42,415 nucleotides of DNA from Trichodesmium sp. MAG_R02. Lineage in GTDB: Bacteria; Cyanobacteriota; Cyanobacteriia; Cyanobacteriales; Microcoleaceae. Below are positions 1 through 8,586 of this stretch, piece by piece; the first letter of the stretch is position 1; each line of letters begins with the position of its first letter. The stretch is taken from contig JAKQYE010000019.1 of NCBI GenBank assembly GCA_023356605.1, forward strand, positions 1-42,415, read 5' to 3'. Under the pieces are notes generated by a model. That model was not told the DNA's origin, searched no databases, and saw nothing but the letters and a program-made list of their open reading frames with translations. The position numbers were made by a program, and so were the translations under genes.

Positions 1-1
1 A

Positions 2-109
2 ACTGGATTTGATACAGTAACTCAAGCTCAAAACTACTTAAAATCAATCAACAAAAAACTGAAATTATGGGAAGAGCAAATCTTTAGAAATCAAGTCAAA
101 AAAAATTAA
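2..109 (+). CDS. C-terminal end of an unidentified protein, cut by the window edge
   Basis: An open frame enters from the left edge and ends at TAA 107-109, giving 35 residues rich in Lys, Asn and Gln and ending QVKKN. The composition suggests a helical tail. No motif is recognisable, and nothing shows whether it belongs to an intact gene or to a transposase relic, which are common in this window. It is recorded only because the frame stays open to the edge. Confidence 0.3.
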   Translation, partial: TGFDTVTQAQNYLKSINKKLKLWEEQIFRNQVKKN

Positions 110-158
110 TAAACAGTCTACTTTCTATCATTATCAAATAGAAACTAAAGCAAGAGTC

Positions 159-374
159 TCAGAAATAGAAAGAAGAACTGTCGCAGCAGGTTAATCTACC
201 AGTCTCGTAGGAGTCACCCGTATCAAATAAAGTTATGGCATTAGCAATACAGAGGTTAAAGACATTCTGCTGCTCATCATCCATGCTCTCGTCATATTCC
301 CAAAGGAGGCAGTTCCCCCATGCCCATGTGCCACAACCTATTTTGGGAAAAGTAAGTTTTTGGTTGGTTTCCAT
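159..374 (-). pseudogene. Aldo/keto reductase, N-terminal fragment
   Basis: The reading frame from ATG 374 has the N-terminal features of the aldo/keto reductase family: the first strand FPKIGCGTWAWGN, then LLWEYDES, then ITLFDTGDSYETGRL, which is the (beta/alpha)8-barrel segment carrying the catalytic Asp and Tyr (DTGDSY). Homology stops after TGRL, and about 9 unrelated residues follow before a stop. A full enzyme is about 300 residues, so only about a fifth remains. The Lys and His of the catalytic tetrad are absent, so it should be inactive. It starts 6 bases after the stop of the upstream HAD gene on the same strand, so it was probably the second gene of an operon that lost its 3' part. 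Confidence 0.75.
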
Positions 375-380
375 TCTCAA

Positions 381-878
381 CTATTGTACAATAGTATTGT
401 CGTCTGTTATTTTTTCACAAAACGAGGCCAGATAGCGATCGAGTATTCGGGCAGAATTATGATTAAAACCATGATAGGCATTGGTAACAATAACTGGACT
501 ACCTGGTTCATAGAAATCAGCAATGTCATCAATGGCCACCCAATTTGGATTTTTTTCATTATTTTGTCTGAGAAATTCTAAAACTCCTTGATGCCGAATA
601 TATTTATTTTTTTCAATAACTATTGGGTGTAAATATGGAATTACTCCAATAACACGTACAGCAATATCCGGTGAAAATAAACTAGAAATTGTCTGTAGAG
701 AATACATTTCTCGCCAGGATGAGGAGATAACTATTTTGCTAGTAGGATAACGACGGAGGACATTTTCAAATTCACCTAGACAAACTGGATCAAATTTAAT
801 CATGTCTTTTGGCAAGACTGGTTGGTCGAATTTTTTCTCTGGTACTAACACTCCGTCAATATCTAAGAAAATCCACAT
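381..878 (-). CDS. HAD-like phosphatase domain protein (HAD_SAK type)
   Basis: A 165-residue protein from ATG 878; the open frame extends four codons upstream only through a TTG. It opens with the HAD motif I, WIFLDIDGVLVP, in which the first Asp is the nucleophile. Motif II is seen in KIVISSSWRE and the C-terminal acidic motif in NWVAIDDIADF. The overall pattern (DIDGVL, SSSWR, AIDD and a late N-H-G stretch) fits the small cyanobacterial HAD domain also found in multidomain 'Swiss Army Knife' RNA-repair proteins. A hydrolase acting on phosphate esters is likely, but the substrate is not visible. It is followed on the same strand by the truncated aldo/keto reductase. Family is fairly sure; function is inferred. 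Confidence 0.75.
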   Translation of the reverse strand: MWIFLDIDGVLVPEKKFDQPVLPKDMIKFDPVCLGEFENVLRRYPTSKIVISSSWREMYSLQTISSLFSPDIAVRVIGVIPYLHPIVIEKNKYIRHQGVLEFLRQNNEKNPNWVAIDDIADFYEPGSPVIVTNAYHGFNHNSARILDRYLASFCEKITDDNTIVQ

Positions 879-996
879 AATATATCTCAACTACTTAAAT
901 GTCGATTTGCTAATTTGCATTATATCAAACTTTTTCTACCTGTTATGATTAACAGAGATGAGCAAAAGATACTAGCTGTAGTCTGAATATCTCAAA

Positions 997-1090
997 TATA
1001 GTCATTTCACTTGAGATTGAGATAAGGGTTTTTTCCTATGAAAAGATTTCAGGTAAAAAATTGTTCCATTCTTAAATCAAATAGTGTTAC
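997..1090. repeat. Degenerate copy of the 94-bp IS630-related miniature element
   Basis: Begins TATAGTCATTTCA and carries the recognisable internal words GATTGAGATAAG and TTGTTCCATTCTTA seen in the better copies elsewhere in the window. The right terminus is decayed (AAATAGTGTTA). Confidence 0.5.
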
Positions 1091-1178
1091 CGAAAAATAA
1101 AGAAGACACAATCGCTACCTCCCAAATTCAAAATCCCATTCCTTTTTAAATTGAATTATTATTCAACTTATTGTCTCA

Positions 1179-1272
1179 AATGATTACTATATCTACCATT
1201 AAGCTTACAAGTCAGCCCGTGAGGTAGAATGATTACTATATCTACCATTAAGCTTACAAGTCAGCCCGTGAG
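1179..1272. repeat. Tandem direct repeat, two 45-bp units
   Basis: Units 1179-1223 and 1228-1272 are identical and are separated by GTAG, a 49-bp period. The identity suggests a recent duplication. Only two units exist, so it is not a CRISPR array. Confidence 0.9.
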
Positions 1273-1385
1273 ATTTTTTCCACTCTAGAACTCCAATCTT
1301 GAGTTTTTCTCTCCCTCCCTATGCCGAAAAATTGTCACATCCCCATCTCTTTCACCTGAGACACGAGTAACAGCACCAGAATTTA

Positions 1386-1495
1386 TAGTAGGGTGTCAAG
1401 CCTTAAATGTTGTATTAGAATTTTGGACAAAAACAATATATAGCTTGGATTTTGCCATTTTTCTATTACCCTATTTTAAGCTTGATACACCAGTA
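1386..1495 (+). repeat. 110-bp inverted-repeat miniature element, copy 1
   Basis: The left end TAGTAGGGTGTCAAGCCTTA pairs imperfectly with the right end, whose complement reads TACTGGTGTATCAAGCTTAA. The interior has ACAAAAACAATATATAGC and GGATTTTGCCATTTTTCTAT. It codes for nothing. This is a MITE-like family with two head-to-tail copies here and an inverted one at 12433-12544. Confidence 0.75.
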
Positions 1496-1603
1496 GTAGG
1501 GTTTCAAGTCGAATAATGTTGTATTAGGATTTTGGCAAAAACAATACATAGCTTGGATTTTGCCATTTTTCTATGCCCCTATTTTAAGCTTGATGCACCA
1601 GTA
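1494..1603 (+). repeat. 110-bp inverted-repeat miniature element, copy 2
   Basis: Same length and orientation as the preceding copy, sharing its terminal TA. It differs at scattered positions (for example TTTCAAG for TGTCAAG and TGCCCC for TTACCC), so it is an older duplicate rather than a very recent one. Confidence 0.75.
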
Positions 1604-1785
1604 GGATGTGCTAGGTGTAAAACTTCAGATGACCCTGTAACGGACCATTACAGAAATTTCGGAGTTAGTGAGATATAAATAATTTGGGTAGTTCTTCTTA
1701 GGTAATGATTTTTTAGTAGTATGGGAATACGGTGATGGGAAGATGGAGCTCAGGGGAAATATTTTTCCCATCAAGTAAACATGAT

Positions 1786-1888
1786 CAGGACTTACCCAGG
1801 CAAACCGAGAAACTCAGTTGCTCGTAAATATTTATGTGTTCAAAACAATGATTTACTTTCTTAACCGGGTTTATTTGGGTAAGTCCTG
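1786..1888 (-). repeat. 103-bp element with CAGGACTTACCCA ends
   Basis: Terminal inverted repeats are CAGGACTTACCCA and TGGGTAAGTCCTG. The interior has TAAATATTTATGTGTT and AACCGGGTTTATTT. It matches the element at 16631-16734 in reverse orientation. Confidence 0.75.
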
Positions 1889-1959
1889 ATGAGATAACCC
1901 ACTATTCTGCTGTCAAATATCAAAGCTGAAAAAACGAATATAGCGCTCGCTGTTTTTAT

Positions 1960-2049
1960 CAGGACTTACGCAACGGCACTATGTATAGTGGCAATATCTT
2001 AAAAATAATAATTTTTGGCATCACATATAGCGGTACTGCGTAAGTCCTG
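1960..2049 (+). repeat. 90-bp miniature element with CAGGACTTACGCA ends
   Basis: Inverted ends CAGGACTTACGCA / TGCGTAAGTCCTG, with a 5-bp target duplication TTTAT at 1955-1959 and 2050-2054. It has no coding capacity. It belongs to the same family as 17005-17094, 23492-23581 and 41062-41151, which are all 90 bp. Confidence 0.85.
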
Positions 2050-2124
2050 TTTATATTATCCCTACTGTCATCAAAGTAGAACATTAACAGAAAAAAGAAC
2101 AGTTTTGGGAATTAAGTATAACTT

Positions 2125-2634
2125 CTACAAAACCAGCCAAACAGCTAATCCCCAAAATGGCACAAATCTTAACCAACGTTTGCCACTTTCTGGCGGTTCA
2201 ATATCTCCTATTAATACTGCTTGAAAAATGGCAAATAAAATTACATCTACACAGAAAGCAATGGTAAGGCGATCGCTCTGAAAGTTTTGTACAAAAAATT
2301 CCGCCCTAGTAGCAATATCGCCAAATTCTGGTCTGGCGAAAATTCCCCAGGCTATAGCGATGGTACCTATAATTAATCCTACAATACCGAATATTTTTGC
2401 CAGTAAACCTTTACTCATTTGTTCCTCTGTAGAAAGTTCAGTGGCACTACTGCGCCAAGCCATATATGGTAGTAAGAAAGTATTTGTCAGGAACATTGCC
2501 ATACTCCAAATCAGGATTTTTGGGAGTTCTCCACCACGGGGATCAACCAGTAGGAGTGGCAGAAACATAAATATCCATGCTTCAGCAAAGTTGAATAAAC
2601 TTTCTAACCAAGGGTGTATAGTTGGTGCTTCCAT
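2125..2634 (-). CDS. Conserved cyanobacterial membrane protein, unknown function
   Basis: A 169-residue protein from ATG 2634 with no clear Shine-Dalgarno. Hydrophobic segments lie near residues 16-31, 41-60, 80-98, 125-143 and 152-169, so four or five membrane spans are likely. Charged loops contain VDPRGGELPK and RSSATELSTEEQMSK. The N-terminal 'HPWLESLFNFAEAWIFMFLPLLL' type of segment is reminiscent of a conserved cyanobacterial hypothetical family, but I cannot name a function. It stands alone among repeats, and the interior contains a HIP1 octamer (2267). No catalytic motif is visible. Confidence 0.65.
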   Translation of the reverse strand: MEAPTIHPWLESLFNFAEAWIFMFLPLLLVDPRGGELPKILIWSMAMFLTNTFLLPYMAWRSSATELSTEEQMSKGLLAKIFGIVGLIIGTIAIAWGIFARPEFGDIATRAEFFVQNFQSDRLTIAFCVDVILFAIFQAVLIGDIEPPESGKRWLRFVPFWGLAVWLVL

Positions 2635-2649
2635 ATATTTGATGCCAAC

Positions 2650-2918
2650 AGCATTAAAGATGGGGAGGATGAAGAAAAAATTGATAGATTCCTCGATTCT
2701 GCAAAAAGGTGAAAATATTTTGGATTATGTGTATCTGCCTACTGTTGCCGAATATATTGTTACTAATGACTAGACTCAATCATCACTCTTATGATGTAGA
2801 GTTTGAATCTCAAACTCGATGGTATTTCGAAGATATCAATCGAGAAATTAAGCAATTAACAGGTAATGGACGCGTGGAGCGTGTCGTCTGCGAATAATTC
2901 AGAAAAATCATATTGCTT
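2650..2918 (+). other. Possible decayed coding fragment of unknown origin
   Basis: Short open stretches in two frames (around 2650-2773 and 2709-2897) read like protein, for example ILDYVYLPTVAEYIVTND and FEDINREIKQLTGNG, but they are broken by stops and frame changes. I cannot assign a family. They run directly into the 183-bp inverted repeat that begins at 2919. Confidence 0.25.
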
Positions 2919-3101
2919 GTGCAATGGAGCGTGTGGAACTTGTTAAAAAGATTTGCCTCGAAAATAGGCAAAAGTATTTATCAAGAACAGCCATGGTAAT
3001 TGATCAAAATATCTAACCGATCAATTGAAATATCCTTCAATTAAAATGAAGGTTATTTGACTTGAATTACTATTGGTTTTTTGAATAAAAATAGTTAGGC
3101 G
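2919..3101 (+). repeat. Left arm of a 183-bp inverted repeat
   Basis: From TGTGCAATGGAGCGTGTGG to AAATAGTTAGGCG. The same sequence, diverged but with almost no length change, occurs inverted at 4495-4676. Together the arms bracket 1.4 kb containing an IS630 relic. In the right arm one frame is open for about 45 codons and contains KRFAYYIGQSIYQ and GLLSKYLTEQL. The left arm keeps part of that frame (KRFASKIGKSIYQ), so the repeat may derive from the end of a gene, possibly a transposase. Confidence 0.7.
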
Positions 3102-3200
3102 ATTGCGTTCCGCAAAGCTGGGCTAACGCACGTGACAAAGCGTGAAGTTCGGATCAATTGTCATGCGCTATATATAGTGTCTTTGCGTAAGTCCTGATCG
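3102..3200. repeat. GC-richer palindromic insert plus half of a CAGGACTTACGCA-type element
   Basis: GCGATTGCGTTCCGCAAAGC followed by TGGGCTAACGC is a GC-rich repetitive motif, followed by ATTGTCATGCGCTATATATA and a right-hand end GCGTAAGTCCTG. The latter segment recurs almost unchanged at 24573-24619. Only one terminus is preserved in both. Confidence 0.45.
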
Positions 3201-3315
3201 ATTTTAATATAGCACTACATCTTTTGGTTAAGACAATAAATTTAGATTGTAAGGGAATAGGAAATAAGCATAGGAGCAATAAAGAAATGTCCTAACATAT
3301 TTGCCTAGGGCTATC

Positions 3316-3409
3316 TATAGTTGTTTTAATTTAGATTGAGACAAGTATTTCTTACTATAACTCGCGTTTCAGCAGAAAAAGTTTTCCATTCTTATTTGAA
3401 ATGACTATA
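3316..3409 (+). repeat. 94-bp IS630-related miniature element
   Basis: Ends TATAGTTGTTTTAATTTA and GAAATGACTATA. It shares its terminal TATA with the left end of the IS630 relic beginning at 3408, so two insertions used the same TA target. Confidence 0.8.
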
Positions 3410-4365
3410 TAGTCGTTTTAATTAAAATTAAGACACAAATTGAGTATAATAAAATCAAGTCAACTAGAAACTATTTTGAACTATCCCTTACAGTTTAGAC
3501 TTCAGAAAAAAGTAATAAATTTTGTAGAAAATGGCGGTACGCTTACCAAAGCAGCCCATACATTTGGGATAGGAAGAGCTTCGATATATAGATGGTTATC
3601 TCACCCAAAATTGTCAGCAACTAAGGTAAAAAGTCGTCAAAGAAAATTAAATTGGAAAGAATTAGAAAAAGATGTAAAACAAAATCCAGAGTCGAGGGTT
3701 GTCAGACAGAGCTAAAAAATTTGGAGTTAATCAACCAGCTATATTTTATGCTTTAAAAAAAATGAATTTTCCTTGAAAAAAGAAACAACTTCGTTATAGA
3801 GAAAGAAATAGAGAAGAAAGGATAGAATATTATCAGCTTTCCCTCGAAATTTTATAAAAAAAAATGGAAGTAAAAGCCTTGTATTTGTAGATGAATCAGG
3901 ATTTGAAGATAATCAAGACTGTATTTATGCCTGGTCAAAAAAAGGGAAAAAAGTTTATGGTGAGCAAGAGGAAAAACGAGGTAAAAGAAAAAATTTAGTA
4001 GCCGGTAGAAGAAAAAAGGAAGAAGATTTAATAGCGCCAATTATATTCAAAGGAAGCCTAAATGCCGTGGGATTTTAACAATGGTATGATCAACATTTAT
4101 TACCATCATTAAAGATTCCTAGTGTACTGCTACATGGATAATTCACCAATTAAACACGAAAAAACGTTATTAGAGAATTAGTATAAGCAGGGAGTCACCA
4201 ATTACTATTTTTGCCAAAATACTCTCCTCATTTAAATGACATAGAACCTGATTTTAGTGCATTAAAAATAGCTAGAATGTATTCACCTATCAATACATCT
4301 CGATTTGGAAATTATTCGTAATTGTTGTGCCAAATAGTGTCTCATTCTTGTTTAAAATAACTATA
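3408..4365 (+). mobile_element. IS630-family insertion sequence, decayed
   Basis: About 958 bp bounded by inverted ends TATAGTCGTTTTAATTAAAA (left) and, read from the right, TATAGTTATTTTAAACAAGA. Both ends are flanked by TA, the target used by the IS630/Tc1 group. The ends resemble those of the 94-bp elements scattered through the window, which makes this or a close relative the probable source of the transposase that moved them. The enclosed transposase gene is interrupted. Confidence 0.8.
3440..4330 (+). pseudogene. IS630-family DDE transposase, frameshifted
   Basis: The first frame (3440-3715, TTG start) encodes a helix-turn-helix head, LTKAAHTFGIGRASIYRWL. A frameshift near 3700 leads to SRLSDRAKKFGVNQPAIFYAL in the next frame. 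After further breaks the catalytic part is readable: LVFVDESGFED (first Asp of DDE), YAWSKKGKKVYGE, LIAPIIFKGSLNA and, near the end, LPKYSPHLNDIEP (the Glu motif). In-frame stops occur, for example after NAVGF at about 4077 and before the Glu motif. An intact member is about 280-330 residues in one or two frames. This copy cannot make an active enzyme. Confidence 0.88.
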
Positions 4366-4494
4366 TCTTAAAATAAAATTAGAAAATAATTACCCAAAGG
4401 GGCAATATAATTGCGCATAATAATTGTGCATAACAAATTTGAGGATCTTCATGCTTTGCTTCATGGGAGACGGGGCTCCCCCACCCTCCGCGAA

Positions 4495-4676
4495 CGCCTA
4501 ACTATTTTTATTCAAAAAACCTTTAGTTGTTCAAGTTAAATAACCTTCATTTTAATTGAATAATTTTTCAATTGTTCGGTTAGATATTTTGATAATAATC
4601 CGTGTTTAACTTGATAAATACTTTGTCCTATATAATAAGCAAATCTTTTTAAGAAATTCCACACGCTCCATTGCAC
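4495..4676 (-). repeat. Right arm of the 183-bp inverted repeat
   Basis: The reverse complement of 2919-3101, with point differences and virtually equal length. Beyond its inner end lies GGGGCTCCCCCACCC and CGCGAACGC, a GC-rich motif comparable to that bordering the left arm. Confidence 0.7.
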
Positions 4677-4792
4677 AACCAAGAAGTTTGTGCTTTCTTG
4701 TCCACTTTTCCCCCTTGTCTACCTAGCCTTGTCTTATACTTGTGACCCTTCCTAGCTTCCCACCTTCCTAGCACCTGCTTTAGTAACCAAAA

Positions 4793-4818
4793 CTTGGGAG
4801 TTAATATTAACTCCCAAG
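4793..4818 (-). terminator. Rho-independent terminator of the glucosidase gene
   Basis: CTTGGGAGTTAA and TTAACTCCCAAG form a perfect 12-bp inverted repeat. On the minus strand it is followed by TTTTGGTT, and it lies 3 bases past the stop codon of the gene at 4822. Confidence 0.8.
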
Positions 4819-4821
4819 AAA

Positions 4822-7491
4822 TTAAATTTCACAATTATACTCACTCCGCTGCTGAATCAATTTGGCCACTAAACCAGTCCAACCAGTCTGATGACTCGCA
4901 CCTAAACCCGCACCATTATCACCATGGAAATATTCATAAAACAGAATTAAATCTTGCCAGTGATGGTCATTTTGGAATATTTCCGTATCTGCATAAACTG
5001 GACGTTTTCCATTTTCATCTTTGAGAAAAATTCGAATTAGTCTCGCTTCAATTTCTAATGATACTTCCCACAAATTCATCATTTTACCAGAACCAGTCGG
5101 ACATTCTACCCGGAAATTATCACCTAAATAATCATAAAATCTTTGCAGAGATTCTATCATTAAATGATTAATTGGAAACCATATAGGACCTCTCCAATTA
5201 GAATTTCCTCCAAACATTTCACAAATAGATTCAGCCGGTTCATAATCTACCCTATATTCATCTCCATTAGCATAAAAAATATAGGGATTTTCGGCATGGT
5301 AACGAGACAAAGAACGAATGCCATAATCACTAAGAAACTCATTTTCATCTAACATTTTTTCCAGGATAATTTTCAGCCTCTCTGGACTAACAATAGCGAG
5401 TAAATGTTCTGATTCAATGCCACAAGCTTCCAGACAAGCAATATTAGTACTAAGATCAAGTCGATGTTCCATAAACCAGGTTACTCTTTTCTGGAATTTC
5501 GGTAATTTTTGCAAAGTTTCTGAGTCAATAATTGCTACAGCAAATAGTGGAATTAATCCTACTATAGAACGAACTTTTAAGTGTGTATCTTCTTTTCCTG
5601 GTTGATGCAAAACATCATAATAAAAATTATCAGTTTCATCCCAAAGTTGAGTACCACCAGGACCTAAATGATTCATAGCATCTACAATGTAGAGAAAATG
5701 CTCAAAAAACTTAGAGGCAATATCTTCATAAACATCATTTTCTAGGGCAAGTTCCAAAGCAATTCTTAACATATCCAAACAAAACATTGCCATCCAACTT
5801 GTAGCGTCTGATTGCTCAATATGTCCTCCAGTTGGTAGTTCCGAACTCCGGTTAAATACCCCAATATTATCTAATCCTAAAAAGCCTCCTTCAAAAACAT
5901 TATTTCCCTCAATATCCTTCTGGTTTACCCACCAAGTAAAATTGAATAAAAGCTTTTGAAATACCCTTTCAAGAAACTTTCGATCCTGGCGACCATAAAC
6001 TTCCTTTTCTATCTGATAAACCCGCCAAGTTCCCCAAGCATGAACAGGAGGATTAACATCATTAAAATTCCATTCATAAGCTGGTAATTGACCGTTGGGG
6101 TGCATATACCATTCCCTAGTAATTAGGTCTAATTGATGTTTAGCAAAATTAGGATCAATTATTGCTAAAGGTATAGTATGAAAGGCTAAATCCCAAACAG
6201 CATACCAAGGATATTCCCACTTATCAGGCATAGAAATTATATCATCATTAAATAGATGAATCCACCCATAATTTCTAATATTTTTCCGATTTTCTGATAT
6301 TGGTGATTCAGTAGAATCACCTTTGAGCCAATCTTCTACAATATAATGATAATATTGTTTTGTCCACAATAATCCAGCAAAAGCTTGACGCTGAATATTT
6401 TGCCATTCATCCTTCATTTGACAGAGAGAAATGCTCTGATAAAATTCATCTGCTTCCTGAATTCTTGTTTGAAAAGTATCGTCAAACTTGCTATCGAAGG
6501 GTTGTTGAATTTCTGGAGAGTCAGTAAGTCTTAATTTGATAGTTTTAGTTTCACCTGGTTTTAGTTCTAAAAGATAATGTGGTGCAAATTTTGTCCCATA
6601 CATATTAGGATTAATAGCGTCTTTTTGACCATTCACCAAATAATTATTGATGCCATCTTTGACATAAGGAGAAGTATTTTTTACCCCAGATAAACGTTGT
6701 TTATTTGTTTCGTTTTCCGTAAAAAATAGTTCCATAGTTTCAGGAAAATAAAGCCATCTTTTACCTAAATTTGGGTGGTTTGCTTCAATGAGACCAGGAT
6801 TAATTTTTTTGAGGATAGGTTTTTTTGAGTTTTGACTCCAAGACCAGGTATTTCTAAACCATAGAGTAGGTAATAAGTGTAAGGTCTGAGTTTCTGAAGC
6901 TAAGTTATTTACGGTAATTTTAATCAGAATATCTTCTGCTGCAGCTTTAGCATATTCAATAAAGACATCAAAATAACGATTTTCGGCAAATATTCCAGTA
7001 TTGATCAATTCATATTCTAAAGACTTACGATCGCGCCGTTGATTTTCTGTTAATAATTCAGTATAAGGAAAAGCCTCTTGGGGATATTTATAAAGTGCCT
7101 TCATGTAACTATGAGTGGGGGTATTATCTAAATAGAAATAATACTCCTTGACATCTTCACCATGATTTCCTTGATTACCAGTTAAACCAAAAAGTCGTTC
7201 TTTAAGCATTAGATCTTTGCCATTCCACAGAGTGATCGCGAAACACAGTCGTTGATGATTATCAGAAATACCACAGATCCCATCTTCTCCCCATCTATAA
7301 GCGCGATAATGAGATTGTTCGTGGGTAAAATAATCCCAAGCAGAACCATCTTCACTATAGTCTTCCCGTACTGTTCCCCATTGTCTCTCGCTTAAATAAG
7401 GTCCCCAACGTTGCCAGTATGCTTCTTTTTTAAGGCCTGCTTCTAGTCTTTGTTCTTCTTGAGTTAAAATATTATTTTTTTGAGTCTTCAT
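4822..7491 (-). CDS. GH63-type glucosidase (MGH1-like glycoside hydrolase)
   Basis: An 889-residue cytosolic protein without a signal peptide. The N-terminal half (about 25-330) is the beta-rich domain starting [21 protein letters not shown]. The C-terminal half is an (alpha/alpha)6 barrel with [14 protein letters not shown] (425-438, probable catalytic-acid Asp region), [19 protein letters not shown] (469-487), GFLGLDNIG (536-544), [12 protein letters not shown] (559-570), [11 protein letters not shown] (761-771) and [13 protein letters not shown] (864-876). These are signatures of the family that includes mannosyl-oligosaccharide glucosidase and bacterial alpha-glucosidases. It probably hydrolyses alpha-glucosides such as glucosylglycerate or short oligosaccharides; the substrate cannot be read from sequence. 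The length is normal for cyanobacterial members. It is monocistronic, with its own terminator. Confidence 0.88.
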   Translation of the reverse strand: MKTQKNNILTQEEQRLEAGLKKEAYWQRWGPYLSERQWGTVREDYSEDGSAWDYFTHEQSHYRAYRWGEDGICGISDNHQRLCFAITLWNGKDLMLKERLFGLTGNQGNHGEDVKEYYFYLDNTPTHSYMKALYKYPQEAFPYTELLTENQRRDRKSLEYELINTGIFAENRYFDVFIEYAKAAAEDILIKITVNNLASETQTLHLLPTLWFRNTWSWSQNSKKPILKKINPGLIEANHPNLGKRWLYFPETMELFFTENETNKQRLSGVKNTSPYVKDGINNYLVNGQKDAINPNMYGTKFAPHYLLELKPGETKTIKLRLTDSPEIQQPFDSKFDDTFQTRIQEADEFYQSISLCQMKDEWQNIQRQAFAGLLWTKQYYHYIVEDWLKGDSTESPISENRKNIRNYGWIHLFNDDIISMPDKWEYPWYAVWDLAFHTIPLAIIDPNFAKHQLDLITREWYMHPNGQLPAYEWNFNDVNPPVHAWGTWRVYQIEKEVYGRQDRKFLERVFQKLLFNFTWWVNQKDIEGNNVFEGGFLGLDNIGVFNRSSELPTGGHIEQSDATSWMAMFCLDMLRIALELALENDVYEDIASKFFEHFLYIVDAMNHLGPGGTQLWDETDNFYYDVLHQPGKEDTHLKVRSIVGLIPLFAVAIIDSETLQKLPKFQKRVTWFMEHRLDLSTNIACLEACGIESEHLLAIVSPERLKIILEKMLDENEFLSDYGIRSLSRYHAENPYIFYANGDEYRVDYEPAESICEMFGGNSNWRGPIWFPINHLMIESLQRFYDYLGDNFRVECPTGSGKMMNLWEVSLEIEARLIRIFLKDENGKRPVYADTEIFQNDHHWQDLILFYEYFHGDNGAGLGASHQTGWTGLVAKLIQQRSEYNCEI

Positions 7492-8244
7492 AATAATTGA
7501 TACTTTGGAATAGTTTAGAATATAAGCTTACTATAACTGTTCTTAAGTATCTGTAACAGAATGATCCTTTCTGTATTTATTAAAAACAATAATTATCCCG
7601 ATCAACCCGGTTTCTTATTTGAGTGTCTAAGTCCTGAGCAAAAAAAAGTTTTTGTTTTTAGTTCCGCTTTAGAGATCCTAGAAATATCCACAAGATTTAC
7701 CCAGAAACCAGGTTATGAACATATCCTCAAGATTGACCTTCCCATCTAGGAAATATAGTCAGGACTTACACAGTCAACATCACATATAGTAGGAAGTAAC
7801 AGCCTTAACACCTACAAATAATGTATAGTTTTATATGAGTGGGTAAGTCCTATAAAAGTACTTCGTATTTGCTAATCGCCACACAAAAATATTAGGAAAA
7901 TTCTTGAAAAGAGCATCTACACATTCTCAGCCTATTAATCTTTTGTGACTTCTTTTTACTGCTGATTCTTAAACCCCTCTATAAAAGGTTCTCAAATCCT
8001 GATGCTGCCCTTCCAAAATCAATATTTTTGGAGGGGTCTATTTGCTATAACTCAAATAGGATTGCTATAATCTAGCCAATAACTAAATAAATGGGCACAG
8101 AACTCCATAAACCTCAACTAGAAGTAGTCGTCCAAAATTAATTACACATACTCAATAGTGCTCTAATAGCCTATATATTATAAAAATCACAGGGAAGAAA
8201 TAATGGTAATTAATTTTGCCTAAGCAGTTATTAACCTCAATTCA
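7492..8244. other. Gene-free stretch between the glucosidase and ftrV
   Basis: A 62-codon open frame at 7561-7749 has no recognisable features. The stretch holds one element with CAGGACTTACAC / GTAAGTCCT ends (7760-7850) and a short hairpin CTTCCAAAA / TTTTGGAGG near 8009-8036. I see nothing else. Confidence 0.5.
7760..7850. repeat. Diverged 91-bp CAGGACTTAC element
   Basis: Ends CAGGACTTACACAG and GTGGGTAAGTCC. The interior is unlike the 90-bp subfamily, so this is a separate or older variant. Confidence 0.6.
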
Positions 8245-8463
8245 TCAAACTATATCTAATTCCTCCTCTTTAAGATGAACTTTAAATCTTGTAAATTTGA
8301 CAAGAATAGGTAAATTAGCGCTAACTGGCCTACCTTCCCATTCATTGACAATATTAATCACTTCTCCCTCGTGGTTTTTAATATCAAATGGTTGTCCTTT
8401 ATGTTCGGGATGGATGTAAACAACTACAGAACTATTAACGCGAACACGATCGCCTACTTTCAT
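8245..8463 (-). CDS. ftrV: Ferredoxin-thioredoxin reductase, variable subunit
   Basis: A 72-residue protein, about the normal length (70-80) of cyanobacterial FtrV. It starts MKVGDRVRVNSSVVVYIHPE and continues with PFDIKNHEGEV and the family-typical EWEGRPVSANLPILVKF, then FKVHLKEEEL. It folds as a small SH3-like barrel that clamps the Fe-S catalytic subunit (FtrC, not in this window). The complex passes electrons from photosynthetic ferredoxin to thioredoxin in the cytosol and so switches carbon-metabolism enzymes with light. It has no cysteine, as expected for this subunit. It lies 123 bases downstream of the PP2C gene on the same strand, so co-transcription is possible but not shown. Confidence 0.93.
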   Translation of the reverse strand: MKVGDRVRVNSSVVVYIHPEHKGQPFDIKNHEGEVINIVNEWEGRPVSANLPILVKFTRFKVHLKEEELDIV

Positions 8464-8586
8464 ATAAAACCTTCTATTATCCTCTCATACAAATTTTTAT
8501 GCAACTCCAAGAAGAAATTACACGGTTAATTTAACAATTTTCTTATTTTTACATAAAATCTACCGTTACAAACCCTCAAATAAAAA

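Larger units (their letters stand above)
891..2124. other. 1.2-kb gene-free stretch made of repeats
   Basis: No coding frame is convincing here. The stretch holds a decayed 94-bp element (997-1090), a tandem 45-bp duplication (1179-1272), two head-to-tail 110-bp inverted-repeat elements (1386-1603), a 103-bp element with CAGGACTTACCCA ends (1786-1888) and a 90-bp element with CAGGACTTACGCA ends (1960-2049). Confidence 0.7.

Noticed and set aside
1086-1098. GTTACCGAAAAAT as another IS608-like left end
   Set aside because: Only about 12 bases match and no right end follows; chance is possible.
1179-1272. Possible CRISPR repeats
   Set aside because: Only two units, a 4-base spacer and no cas genes.
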